Positions 1 to 5,810 of a DNA stretch of 9,371 nucleotides are shown here, in pieces. Source of the stretch: JBGOUJ01 sp041477005. GTDB lineage: Bacteria; Acidobacteriota; Terriglobia; Bryobacterales; JACQDG01. Made by a program: the position numbers and the translations under genes. Numbering within the stretch: the stretch's first letter is position 1; every line of letters starts with the position of its first letter. The notes beneath the pieces were generated by a model, which saw nothing but the letters and a program-made list of their open reading frames with translations, did no database searches and was not told the DNA's origin. The stretch is taken from assembly GCA_041477005.1 (NCBI GenBank), contig JBGOUJ010000289.1, positions 1 to 9,371 on the forward strand, in the 5' to 3' direction.

Positions 1-115
1 CGCCGAGATAGATGAGCGGCGAGCTATTCGCTACCACGCTCACTTGGAGCTCTCAGATGGCGCCGCTTTCGATAATCCTCGATGAGACGGACAAGAGTAA
101 ACTGGCGCTCGATGT

Positions 116-994
116 TCACCACGGCGGCTCGATCTTCTCTGATTCCGGGCCAGGGCCCCAGTCCACTCTGACTCGAAGCAGCACCTTCTGCGGGCGCAGC
201 CATCTCGGATCTTTCTTTGGCCTCTCTTGAGACTGGTGCTCGACCGTGTACCCGAGCGCCTGGTAGCTCCGGAGCCGCTTCTCATACATTCTGGCCAGCA
301 TCGGAACGTGAATGTCCACGTAGTCGTAAACCTGCACAACTTTCTTGCCGTCGTGCAGGCGATGCAGCCGGCCGACATACTGTTGCAGCGTTCCGCGCCA
401 GGAAATCGGCATTACCAGAAACAGAGTGTCCAGCCTCGCGTCGTCGAACCCCTCCCCGATGTAGCTCCCCGTCGCCAGGATGACCCGTGGCTCGCCGGGC
501 GCTACCGCGCCGAGGCCCTCGGCAACCGCTTTCCTCTGCTTTCGCCCCATGCCGCCCTTCAGGACGAAAACGTTCCTGACGCGGCCCTCTAGAGACGAGG
601 CGAGGTGGCTCAGGTGCTCGGTCCGTCCGGTGAGCAATAACGGAGACCGTCCGGCCTGGATTGCCTGGACCAGGTCGGTGACAACCAGCTCGTTACGGGC
701 GGCGTCGTTCACCATCGCGGCGTATAGATCCTGGATGGTCACGTCGGTCGCCTCCGGCAAGATCCGGAATTCCGTGCATCTCGGAATCACCCGGTGCGCA
801 AACGGCGTGGTTTGCGCCATCTTTCGGGCGCTCAGGTTGAATCGGACCGGGCCGCACTGCATGTAAAGGATCGGATGATGACCGTCTTTGCGAACCGGCG
901 TCGCCGTCAGACCGAGGATGTATCGCGCCTTGACCTGCTTCAGCACCCGCTCGAAAGTAAAAGCCGGGAGGTGATGACACTCGTCGACGATCAC
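116..994 (-). CDS. C-terminal fragment: SF2 helicase motifs II-VI
   Basis: This is the continuation of the same frame beyond the amber codon. The first possible start is a GTG at 992-994, four codons after the stop. No convincing ribosome binding site precedes it, so separate expression would need re-initiation after the TAG or read-through. The fragment opens directly on motif II (VDECHH) and then has motif III (GLTATPVRKDG), a motif V region (ATGSYIGEGFDDARLD) and motif VI (QQYVGRLHR), which completes an SF2 helicase. The tail RMYEKRLRSYQALGY is a typical end of the helicase lobe in this family, and about 45 basic, weakly conserved residues follow. The last codons reach TGA at 116-118. Without Walker A this piece cannot bind ATP normally. 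Confidence 0.72.
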   Translation of the reverse strand: MIVDECHHLPAFTFERVLKQVKARYILGLTATPVRKDGHHPILYMQCGPVRFNLSARKMAQTTPFAHRVIPRCTEFRILPEATDVTIQDLYAAMVNDAARNELVVTDLVQAIQAGRSPLLLTGRTEHLSHLASSLEGRVRNVFVLKGGMGRKQRKAVAEGLGAVAPGEPRVILATGSYIGEGFDDARLDTLFLVMPISWRGTLQQYVGRLHRLHDGKKVVQVYDYVDIHVPMLARMYEKRLRSYQALGYTVEHQSQERPKKDPRWLRPQKVLLRVRVDWGPGPESEKIEPPW

Positions 995-1003
995 CTGTCC
1001 ATA

Positions 1004-1006
1004 CTA
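1004..1006 (-). other. In-frame amber (TAG) codon splitting the helicase
   Basis: The plus strand reads CTA here, so the minus strand reads TAG in the same frame as both halves (2677 and 994 differ by a multiple of three). The residues around it, KDFVA then YGQVIVDECHH, are contiguous in intact helicases of this family as I recall them, with an acidic residue commonly at the stop position. One substitution (for example GAG or CAG to TAG) would explain it, and no frameshift is needed. Confidence 0.85.
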
Positions 1007-2677
1007 GGCGACAAAATCTTTGACCTCTCCTTTTCGCTGGAGGCTTTGGATCACGGCAACATCCACGCAGCCGGTCCTGGTCACCTTTCCCCCGCCGATC
1101 TGCCCGATCGATTCGACGGGCAGGTTGAGAAACAACGCCAGGCGCTCCCGCCATTGGTCGAGCAACTGGCGCCGGTGCACGATCACCAGAGTGTTCCGTC
1201 TCCTTTGGGCAATCAACCAGGCGGCCAGGGTGGTCTTTCCGAAGGCCGTGGGTGCGCACAGGATGCCGTCGTCCTGTTCGATGATCTGCGCAGCCGCCGC
1301 CGGCTGCATGGCCCGAAGGCGGCCGTGGAAAGCAACGTCGATGGGGTTGCCTGCAAAGCGCTGGTCGTGAATCTCGGGATCCACACCGTGAGCCTGAAAG
1401 AGCTGCACCGCCTCATCCAGGCAGCCGCGAGGCAGCCCGATATGCTGCGGGAACTCCTCGGCGCAGCCGATGATGCGGGGCTTGCCGAACGTGGAGAGTC
1501 GCATGGCCTGGGCTTTGTAGAACTCCGGGTTCTGAAACGCCGCCAGACGGGTCAACCGATTCAGCATAGCCGGAGGCAGGTCCTTCTTCTCCACGTACGC
1601 CAGATTGCTGCGCACGATGAGCACGCGTTTCGGAAGAGGCGCCGTGATCGGTTTCTCTCTTCGTCGCTTGGATGGCGGTAATGTCCACGGGACCTCGCCG
1701 GCTTCGTCATCGGCCAGGCTCATGCGGACACCGACGATGTCTCCGTGGCGCGCGGCCTCCTGAACTACGGCTTCGACCTGCTTCGCTGGAACGCGCTCAA
1801 TGGAAGAGAGATACCGCCACTGGTCCGGGTACGGCTTGAATTCAGAATCGATAAAGACGCTGTTGTCCTGTTCGCGCGGCCCTTTCTGTAGTGGAAGAGC
1901 GATCAGATTGCCGAAGCCGCCCTTCGGCAACGTGTCCTGGTTGGGGATGAATCGGTCATAGGAATCGAGTCCCAGCTCGTGGCGGCGCTCCATGGAACGG
2001 GTCAGGATGGCGCAGCCGAGCTGACGGGCTGTGACGGCCGGGATCGCGCGGTCGAAAAAGATCCAGACGTGGCCGCCGTTGCCGGAGCGAGAGCGCTCCA
2101 GGGAAGCGTGGACGCCAAGTTCCCGGCAGGCGGCAAGAAAGGCCCCGGCGTCGGCCTGCCAGGTGGCCTTGTCGAAATCGACGGCAAGCAGCCAGCACGT
2201 CTCGTCCCATAGAAGTGGATAAAGACCGATCGTGTGCTTCCCTAGGAGGTGCCCGCGGACGACCTCGCCGGTCAGGGGTAAGAGTCGCCGCGTTTCCCGA
2301 TCCACCCGTTTCCGTTGTTCGGGTCTGCTGGCAAGAACCGCCTTCCAGTCCCGGACACTCGCCGGCGAATAGCCCGACCGGCCGGCTTTGCCCTCCCATC
2401 GCACGGCGTACACGTCTTCTCGCCCGCGGAACAGGCTGCGGAACAGCGCCAGCTTGACCTCCGGCGGGGACTGATTCCTTACCGGGAAGTCAGCGGTCGT
2501 GCTGCTATCATCGCCATTCGTGCTCTCCGGCTGAGGATCTGGCTGGATGCCGTGACGGACCAGCAGCTCTCGCAGCCTGGCGTTCTCCTGGCCCAAGCGC
2601 GAGCATTCCGTCCGCGCGGATTCCAGTTGCCGATCTCGATCCTCGCGGTTCAAGGGAGGCCTGTCGCTAACATTCAT
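1004..2677 (-). CDS. N-terminal fragment: coiled coil, AEP primase and first part of helicase lobe 1
   Basis: This fragment is 557 residues from the ATG at 2677. Residues about 15-43 are charged and leucine-rich (ENARLRELL), as in the coiled coil that precedes TOTE primases. The primase domain covers roughly 75-300. It shows the metal-binding AVDFD (Asp167, Asp169), SRSGNGGHVWIFF with His203, and the strongly conserved DRFIPNQDTLPKGGFGN block (Asn246-Asp248), so the AEP catalytic residues are present. A linker follows, then a helicase start with Walker A APTAFGKTT (Lys481) and a motif Ia-like IVHRRQLLDQW. The fragment stops at KDFVA, before the DECH box, so it could prime but could not hydrolyse ATP as a helicase. 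Whether it folds and is stable alone cannot be judged from sequence. Confidence 0.8.
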   Translation of the reverse strand: MNVSDRPPLNREDRDRQLESARTECSRLGQENARLRELLVRHGIQPDPQPESTNGDDSSTTADFPVRNQSPPEVKLALFRSLFRGREDVYAVRWEGKAGRSGYSPASVRDWKAVLASRPEQRKRVDRETRRLLPLTGEVVRGHLLGKHTIGLYPLLWDETCWLLAVDFDKATWQADAGAFLAACRELGVHASLERSRSGNGGHVWIFFDRAIPAVTARQLGCAILTRSMERRHELGLDSYDRFIPNQDTLPKGGFGNLIALPLQKGPREQDNSVFIDSEFKPYPDQWRYLSSIERVPAKQVEAVVQEAARHGDIVGVRMSLADDEAGEVPWTLPPSKRRREKPITAPLPKRVLIVRSNLAYVEKKDLPPAMLNRLTRLAAFQNPEFYKAQAMRLSTFGKPRIIGCAEEFPQHIGLPRGCLDEAVQLFQAHGVDPEIHDQRFAGNPIDVAFHGRLRAMQPAAAAQIIEQDDGILCAPTAFGKTTLAAWLIAQRRRNTLVIVHRRQLLDQWRERLALFLNLPVESIGQIGGGKVTRTGCVDVAVIQSLQRKGEVKDFVA

Positions 2678-2746
2678 TTCCATCTCCGAAATCAGAGCCA
2701 GGAAGTTGGGGGTCAATCCTGGTCACTGGTCAGTGGATGATTTCAT

Positions 2747-2778
2747 AAATTACGTTAACGTATTCCGGGCTTGCAAGC
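2747..2778 (-). promoter_or_regulatory. Possible promoter and operator-like palindromes for the primase-helicase gene
   Basis: Reading the minus strand, TTGCAA (2771-2776) stands 18 bases before TAATTT (2747-2752), a plausible -35/-10 pair upstream of the primase-helicase start. The spacer contains the perfect 12-bp palindrome TACGTTAACGTA (2751-2762). A second perfect palindrome, GCTTGCAAGC (2769-2778), covers the -35 box. Two dyads on the promoter elements are the usual layout for a repressor site, but no regulator gene is visible nearby and both elements are short enough to arise by chance. Confidence 0.3.
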
Positions 2779-2874
2779 ACGCCCCTACTGTGGTGTGGCA
2801 GGTCTCGAGCCACCCAGCGGAGAACCTCGCGAGCGACCTGACTACCGCCGCGGGCGCCCTTAAGAACAAGAGAT

Positions 2875-2905
2875 CTCCGCGGCTCTGCGCCTCTGCGGTG
2901 AATTC
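2875..2905. repeat. Dispersed intergenic repeat-like segment (CTCTGCGCCTCTGCGG core)
   Basis: The segment is built from two near-copies of a CTCTGCG unit: GGCTCTGCGC at 2881-2890, then CTCTGCGGTG at 2891-2900. This phrase, preceded by CTCCGCG and followed by GTGAATTC, is one I recall recurring between genes in many environmental bacterial genomes. That recollection cannot be verified here. Only the local two-copy structure is directly visible. Confidence 0.45.
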
Positions 2906-3069
2906 GGGTCTACAATCAACGGCTCGGTTGGCTTGCGGGCGCCGGGTCGATCTGATTGTTGCGGACGCCGTCGTGGTAACTCCTCACGTACCTGCGCCTG
3001 GGCAGTTGTGAAATGGGCTTGGGCTTTCTCATCATGGTCTGGGAGGAATAGCCGTTCCGCGGGGGTCAA

Positions 3070-3095
3070 TCAACCGCGGAAGACGCAGAGAGAGG
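3070..3095. repeat. Partial, inverted relative of the same dispersed repeat
   Basis: This stretch reads ACCGCGGAAGACGCAGAGAG. The CGCAGAG core is the reverse complement of the CTCTGCG unit at 2875-2905, and the leading ACCGC matches the opposite end of that unit, so the two segments lie in inverted orientation about 165 bases apart. The match is partial. It could be a decayed second copy, or one arm of a long imperfect hairpin. Confidence 0.3.
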
Positions 3096-3160
3096 TTCCC
3101 AGGTTTTCGATTCTCCTACGGTAGCGTACGTGCAGGTAGACGACTCAATGTATCCTCCTG

Positions 3161-3199
3161 CCGACACGTTTCGAACAAATGCTATAACTAGTCAGGAGG
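3161..3199 (+). promoter_or_regulatory. Possible sigma70-type promoter and strong ribosome binding site for the antitoxin gene
   Basis: TATAAC at 3183-3188 is a good -10 box. CCGACA at 3161-3166, 16 bases upstream, is a weak -35. The consensus AGGAGG at 3194-3199 lies nine bases before the ATG at 3209. The -10 is so close to the ribosome binding site that the mRNA leader would be very short, which is usual for autoregulated antitoxin operons. The ribosome binding site is clear; the promoter boxes are less certain. Confidence 0.42.
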
Positions 3200-3208
3200 G
3201 AGCAACGC

Positions 3209-3466
3209 ATGGGTTCTTGGCAAGCTCAGGATGCGAAGGCCCGCTTCAGTGAGTTTCTCGAGGCAAGTCTCAGGGAAGGACCGCAAATTGTAATACGGCG
3301 TGGCATTGAAGCGGCGGTCCTGTTACCGGTCGCTGAATGGCGGCGGCTACAAGAGGCTTCTCGACCCAGCCTGAAGAAGCTGCTCCTTGCGCCAGCGCCA
3401 AGGCACGAGAATCTGGTTCTGAATCGCCGCGCCTTCAGGCGCCGGCCGCCCTTGCGGTTTCGGTAG
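3209..3466 (+). CDS. Phd/YefM-type antitoxin of a type II toxin-antitoxin pair (orphan)
   Basis: This 85-residue protein resembles Phd/YefM-family antitoxins. Its N-terminal half (WQAQDAKARFSEFLEASLRE, then PQIVIRRGIEAAVLLPVAEW) matches the DNA-binding and dimerising fold, in which an alpha helix contacts DNA and the strands carry the R-G-x-E-x-A-V-L pattern. The C-terminal third (RPSLKKLLLAPAP onward) is basic and proline-rich, the part that normally wraps round the toxin. Family members typically repress their own promoter and neutralise a PIN-domain ribonuclease encoded immediately downstream. Here that toxin is reduced to 18 codons two bases after the antitoxin stop, so the protein appears to have no partner in the window. 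It may still act as a DNA-binding regulator, or neutralise a related toxin elsewhere. The start is firm because of the AGGAGG at 3194-3199. Confidence 0.82.
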   Translation: MGSWQAQDAKARFSEFLEASLREGPQIVIRRGIEAAVLLPVAEWRRLQEASRPSLKKLLLAPAPRHENLVLNRRAFRRRPPLRFR

Positions 3467-3468
3467 AT

Positions 3469-3525
3469 ATGTATCTTCTTGACACCAAGGCTGTGCTGAC
3501 CCGGCTAAAAGGCCTACCAATATGA
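3469..3525 (+). pseudogene. Truncated VapC-type PIN toxin (18-codon N-terminal stub)
   Basis: The frame starts two bases after the antitoxin stop and encodes MYLLDTKAVLTRLKGLPI. MYLLDT followed by a valine-rich strand and a basic helix is the standard N-terminus of PIN-domain VapC toxins (commonly MYLLDTNVVSELRK), and Asp5 is the first metal-binding acid of that active site. The remaining ~110 residues are missing: a TGA ends the frame and overlaps the ATG of the next gene as ATGA. Asn7, common in the family, is Lys here. The stub can have no nuclease activity. It may survive only as a leader that couples translation of the following hydrolase. Identification rests on about 15 residues plus position behind a cognate-type antitoxin. 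Confidence 0.66.
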
Positions 3526-5786
3526 GACAGCGATATTTTCTTGTAGCGGTTTTGTTGGCAGGAACATTGCGGGCGGCGGAGCCGGTCCTGCGGGAGGCTT
3601 CGGCCGAGTCGGTGGGGGTCTCGCCCGGGAGACTGCAGAGCGCGCTGAGTCGCGTGCAGGAGTCGATCGACGCCGACGTGATGGCCGGCGCCGTCATCTT
3701 GGTGGCGCGGCACGGTTCGATCGTCGCCCAGGACGCCTACGGGTGGGCTGACGTGGAGAACCGGATCCGGTTCGCGCCCGATACGATCTGCGAGATGGCG
3801 TCGGTGACCAAGCCGGTTACGGCGACGGCGGTCCTGATGCTGGTCCAGGAGGGGAAACTGGGGCTCGACCAACCGGTCGAAAAATACATCCCCGCTTTTC
3901 GGACGCAGCAGTTGGTAGTGAGCGGGAAATCGCTCGGCCATCGGGCGATCACGATCCGCCAGTTGCTGACCCATACGTCGGGGCTGCCGCGCGACGTTCC
4001 TTCGCGCAAGATGCCGACCATGCATCCGGAGTGGCTGGCGCGGCGGCTGGCCGACATCGGCGACGAGGCGGGGAAGATGAATCTGGAGTTCGAGCCGGGT
4101 TCGCGGTTTCAGTATTGCAATGCCGGGTTCGCGACGCTGGGGCGGGTGGTGGAAGTCGCTTCGGGGCAGCCTTATGACCAATTCTTGAAGACGCGCCTGT
4201 TCGGGCTGCTGGGGATGAAGGACAGCTCGTTCCAGCCGCCCGCCGCCGACGCGAGGCGGGTGGCGGCGCTCTACCGGGCCGGGGCGACGGCGCGGGAACT
4301 CGAATACCGCTACGACCCCTCGTTGCGCATTACCAACCCGGCACCGAATGGAGGCCTCTTCTCGACCGGGCGGGACATCGCAGCCTTCGTCCAGATGTTC
4401 TTGAACCAGGGCCGCTACAACGGCGCCCAGGCGCTGGCGGCCGAGACGGTGCGGATGATGCTGGCCGATCAGACGCCATCTTTGCCCGAGGTGCGGGGTC
4501 TCGGATGGTCGCTCCAGCCGCCCGCGGCCAAGCGTCCGCTCGCCGACGCCATCTTTACGCACAGCGGCTCGAGCGGGACGTTCGTGTGGGGCGACGTGCG
4601 GCGCGACGTGGTGGGCGTTTTCCTCCCTCAGACCGCCGGACGGCGGGTGACCGAGGCGCATCGGGAGCTTTACGAGCGGATCCGGGCGGCGATCGACCCG
4701 CCCAACACCGCGCTCGACGCGCAGTGGGGGCGGCACGTGGTGGCTTCGGGGTATGCCACGCAAACGGCCGTGGCGGCCGACTTCACCGGCGACGGGCGGG
4801 TGGACGTGATCGTCAACGGCGAGGGGAAGACACGGCTCTACGCGGCGCCCGACTGGAAGGAAGTCGTCATTCACGCCGGGCCGCTTGACGCCATCCACAG
4901 CGCCGTGATGGACGTGGACGGCGACGGCAAGCCCGACTACATCGGAACTCGATATACGCCGGGGCTGATCTATTGGCTGGAGCGTCCGGCCGATCCGCTG
5001 AAGGGGCCGTGGCCGTATCACTTGATAGATGACCAGGTCAACGGCATCCACGGGCTGATGGTCGGCGACATCGACGGCGACGGCAAGCCGGACCTCGCCG
5101 GAACGAGCGCGCTACCCACCGGGCCGTTCGCCAACTCGCTGGCTTGGTTCAAGGTTCCGCCGAACCCTCGCCGGGCGGAGCGCTGGCAGCGGTACGTGTT
5201 TGCTCGGGGTGACGCGCCGGGGCTGAGCCATTACGTGGGGCTGGGAGATGTAAACGGCGACGGGCGCATGGACGCCGCTACCGGCGCCAAGCTCGCCGAT
5301 GGAGGCAACTACTTCGCCTGGTGGGAGGCGCCGCAGGATCCGAAGCAGGCCTGGAAGAAGCACGTCATCGCCACCGGCCAGGAGGGGGCGACCAACATCC
5401 TGATGGCCGACATCAACGGCGACGGGCGCATGGATTTCGTGGCCTCACGCGGGCACGGCAAGGGGTTGGTGTGGTTCGAGGCGCCCGACTGGAAACCGCA
5501 CGAGATCAGCACCACGCTGACCGGGCCGCACAGCCTGGCCGTGGGAGACATCGACGGCGACGGGGACATCGACGTAGTGACCTGCGCCAAGGACGACTTC
5601 ACGCTGGCGTGGTTCGAGAACGACGGCAAGGGAAATTTCACGATGCATCCCATTTATCGGGATCAGGCGGCGTATGACGTGAGGCTCGTAGATATGGACG
5701 GCGACGGGGACCTGGACATCCTGGTGGCGGGGCAGCAGAGCCGCAACGTCGTGTGGTACGAGAACCGAATCAGAAACCACAGATGA
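3522..5786 (+). CDS. Exported serine hydrolase (class C beta-lactamase-like) fused to a VCBS/FG-GAP beta-propeller
   Basis: The protein has 754 residues. Residues 1-19 form a Sec signal peptide (RQR, hydrophobic LVAVLLAG, then RAA before Glu20), so it acts outside the cytoplasm. Residues about 25-390 are a beta-lactamase/transpeptidase-like domain: the SxxK nucleophile motif is S94-V-T-K97, the second motif is Y198-C-N200, and HSG at 347-349 replaces KTG. The HSG form is common in esterases and peptidases of this fold, so true beta-lactamase activity is not implied. Residues about 400-750 contain seven DxDGDGxxD-type calcium loops beginning at 420, 464, 516, 576, 630, 676 and 724, and most repeats end in W-(W/F/Y)-E. 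This suggests a complete seven-bladed VCBS/FG-GAP propeller, probably for binding sugar, peptidoglycan or surface. The start overlaps the preceding stub's stop; upstream AAGG is a weak ribosome binding site. The substrate is unknown. Confidence 0.88.
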   Translation: MRQRYFLVAVLLAGTLRAAEPVLREASAESVGVSPGRLQSALSRVQESIDADVMAGAVILVARHGSIVAQDAYGWADVENRIRFAPDTICEMASVTKPVTATAVLMLVQEGKLGLDQPVEKYIPAFRTQQLVVSGKSLGHRAITIRQLLTHTSGLPRDVPSRKMPTMHPEWLARRLADIGDEAGKMNLEFEPGSRFQYCNAGFATLGRVVEVASGQPYDQFLKTRLFGLLGMKDSSFQPPAADARRVAALYRAGATARELEYRYDPSLRITNPAPNGGLFSTGRDIAAFVQMFLNQGRYNGAQALAAETVRMMLADQTPSLPEVRGLGWSLQPPAAKRPLADAIFTHSGSSGTFVWGDVRRDVVGVFLPQTAGRRVTEAHRELYERIRAAIDPPNTALDAQWGRHVVASGYATQTAVAADFTGDGRVDVIVNGEGKTRLYAAPDWKEVVIHAGPLDAIHSAVMDVDGDGKPDYIGTRYTPGLIYWLERPADPLKGPWPYHLIDDQVNGIHGLMVGDIDGDGKPDLAGTSALPTGPFANSLAWFKVPPNPRRAERWQRYVFARGDAPGLSHYVGLGDVNGDGRMDAATGAKLADGGNYFAWWEAPQDPKQAWKKHVIATGQEGATNILMADINGDGRMDFVASRGHGKGLVWFEAPDWKPHEISTTLTGPHSLAVGDIDGDGDIDVVTCAKDDFTLAWFENDGKGNFTMHPIYRDQAAYDVRLVDMDGDGDLDILVAGQQSRNVVWYENRIRNHR

Positions 5787-5810
5787 ACACAGATAAACAC
5801 AGATGAAAAA
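5774..5810 (+). repeat. Short tandem repeat, 10-bp period (AGATGAACAC), across a gene junction
   Basis: Three successive 10-base units are visible: AGATGAACAC (5781-5790), AGATAAACAC (5791-5800) and AGATGAAAAA (5801-5810), preceded by AAACCAC. The first unit contains the TGA stop of the hydrolase-propeller gene (5784-5786). The third contains the ATG start of the lyase gene (5803-5805). A similar ACCACAGATGAACACAGAT phrase is one I recall between genes in many environmental genomes; this needs a search to confirm. Confidence 0.6.

Larger units (their letters stand above)
116..2677 (-). pseudogene. TOTE-type AEP primase-helicase gene, interrupted by one in-frame amber codon
   Basis: This is one 854-codon frame (stop included) whose only internal defect is a TAG at codon 558. 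Its layout is a short N-terminal coiled coil, an archaeo-eukaryotic primase domain and an SF2 DEAD/DEAH helicase with both RecA-like lobes. That is the architecture of the core protein of TOTE conflict systems, thought to copy or unwind nucleic acid during defence against, or maintenance of, selfish elements. The in-frame ATG at 2677 is the best start: it has GGAG six bases upstream (2684-2687). The frame could also begin at ATG 2683 or at a TTG at 2716. Length is near what I recall for the family, so the C-terminus is probably complete. No transposase, nuclease or other TOTE partner is visible; partners would lie below base 116. With only one lesion, this is a recent pseudogene, a split protein, or a base error. 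Confidence 0.82.
2717..3208. other. Non-coding intergenic region between the primase-helicase gene and the antitoxin
   Basis: About 490 bases separate two divergently read genes. I see no convincing gene: the longest open frame (minus strand, 2860-3069) has no recognisable family and no ribosome binding site. The region is visibly less GC-rich than the flanking genes. It contains the palindromes and possible promoter next to the primase-helicase gene, two stretches resembling dispersed CTCTGCG/CGCAGAG repeats, and the antitoxin promoter at its right end. Confidence 0.6.

Noticed and set aside
24..122. A 32-codon minus-strand frame starting GTG at 120-122 and overlapping the primase-helicase stop
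   Set aside because: It is too short, has no ribosome binding site and no recognisable sequence, and ends at TAG 24-26. I see no supportable gene in bases 1-115.
2860..3069. A 69-codon minus-strand frame in the intergenic region
   Set aside because: It overlaps a dispersed repeat-like segment and has no ribosome binding site, no family resemblance and a basic, low-complexity C-terminal half.
2708..3071. Direct repeat GGGGGTCAATC at 2708-2718 and 3061-3071, as possible element ends or target-site duplication
   Set aside because: About ten 11-base matches are expected by chance in a window this size, and the flanking sequence shows no terminal inverted repeats or transposase.
3522..4700. Calling the hydrolase domain an AmpC antibiotic-resistance beta-lactamase
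   Set aside because: The third motif is HSG in place of KTG and the domain is fused to a propeller. Such proteins are usually esterases or peptidases, so a resistance label is not supported.
3435..5051. A 538-codon open frame on the minus strand opposite the hydrolase-propeller gene
   Set aside because: Its composition is Arg/Pro/His-rich low-complexity, with no family resemblance. It is the expected antisense shadow of a GC-rich gene whose plus-strand frame carries clear catalytic and calcium-binding motifs.
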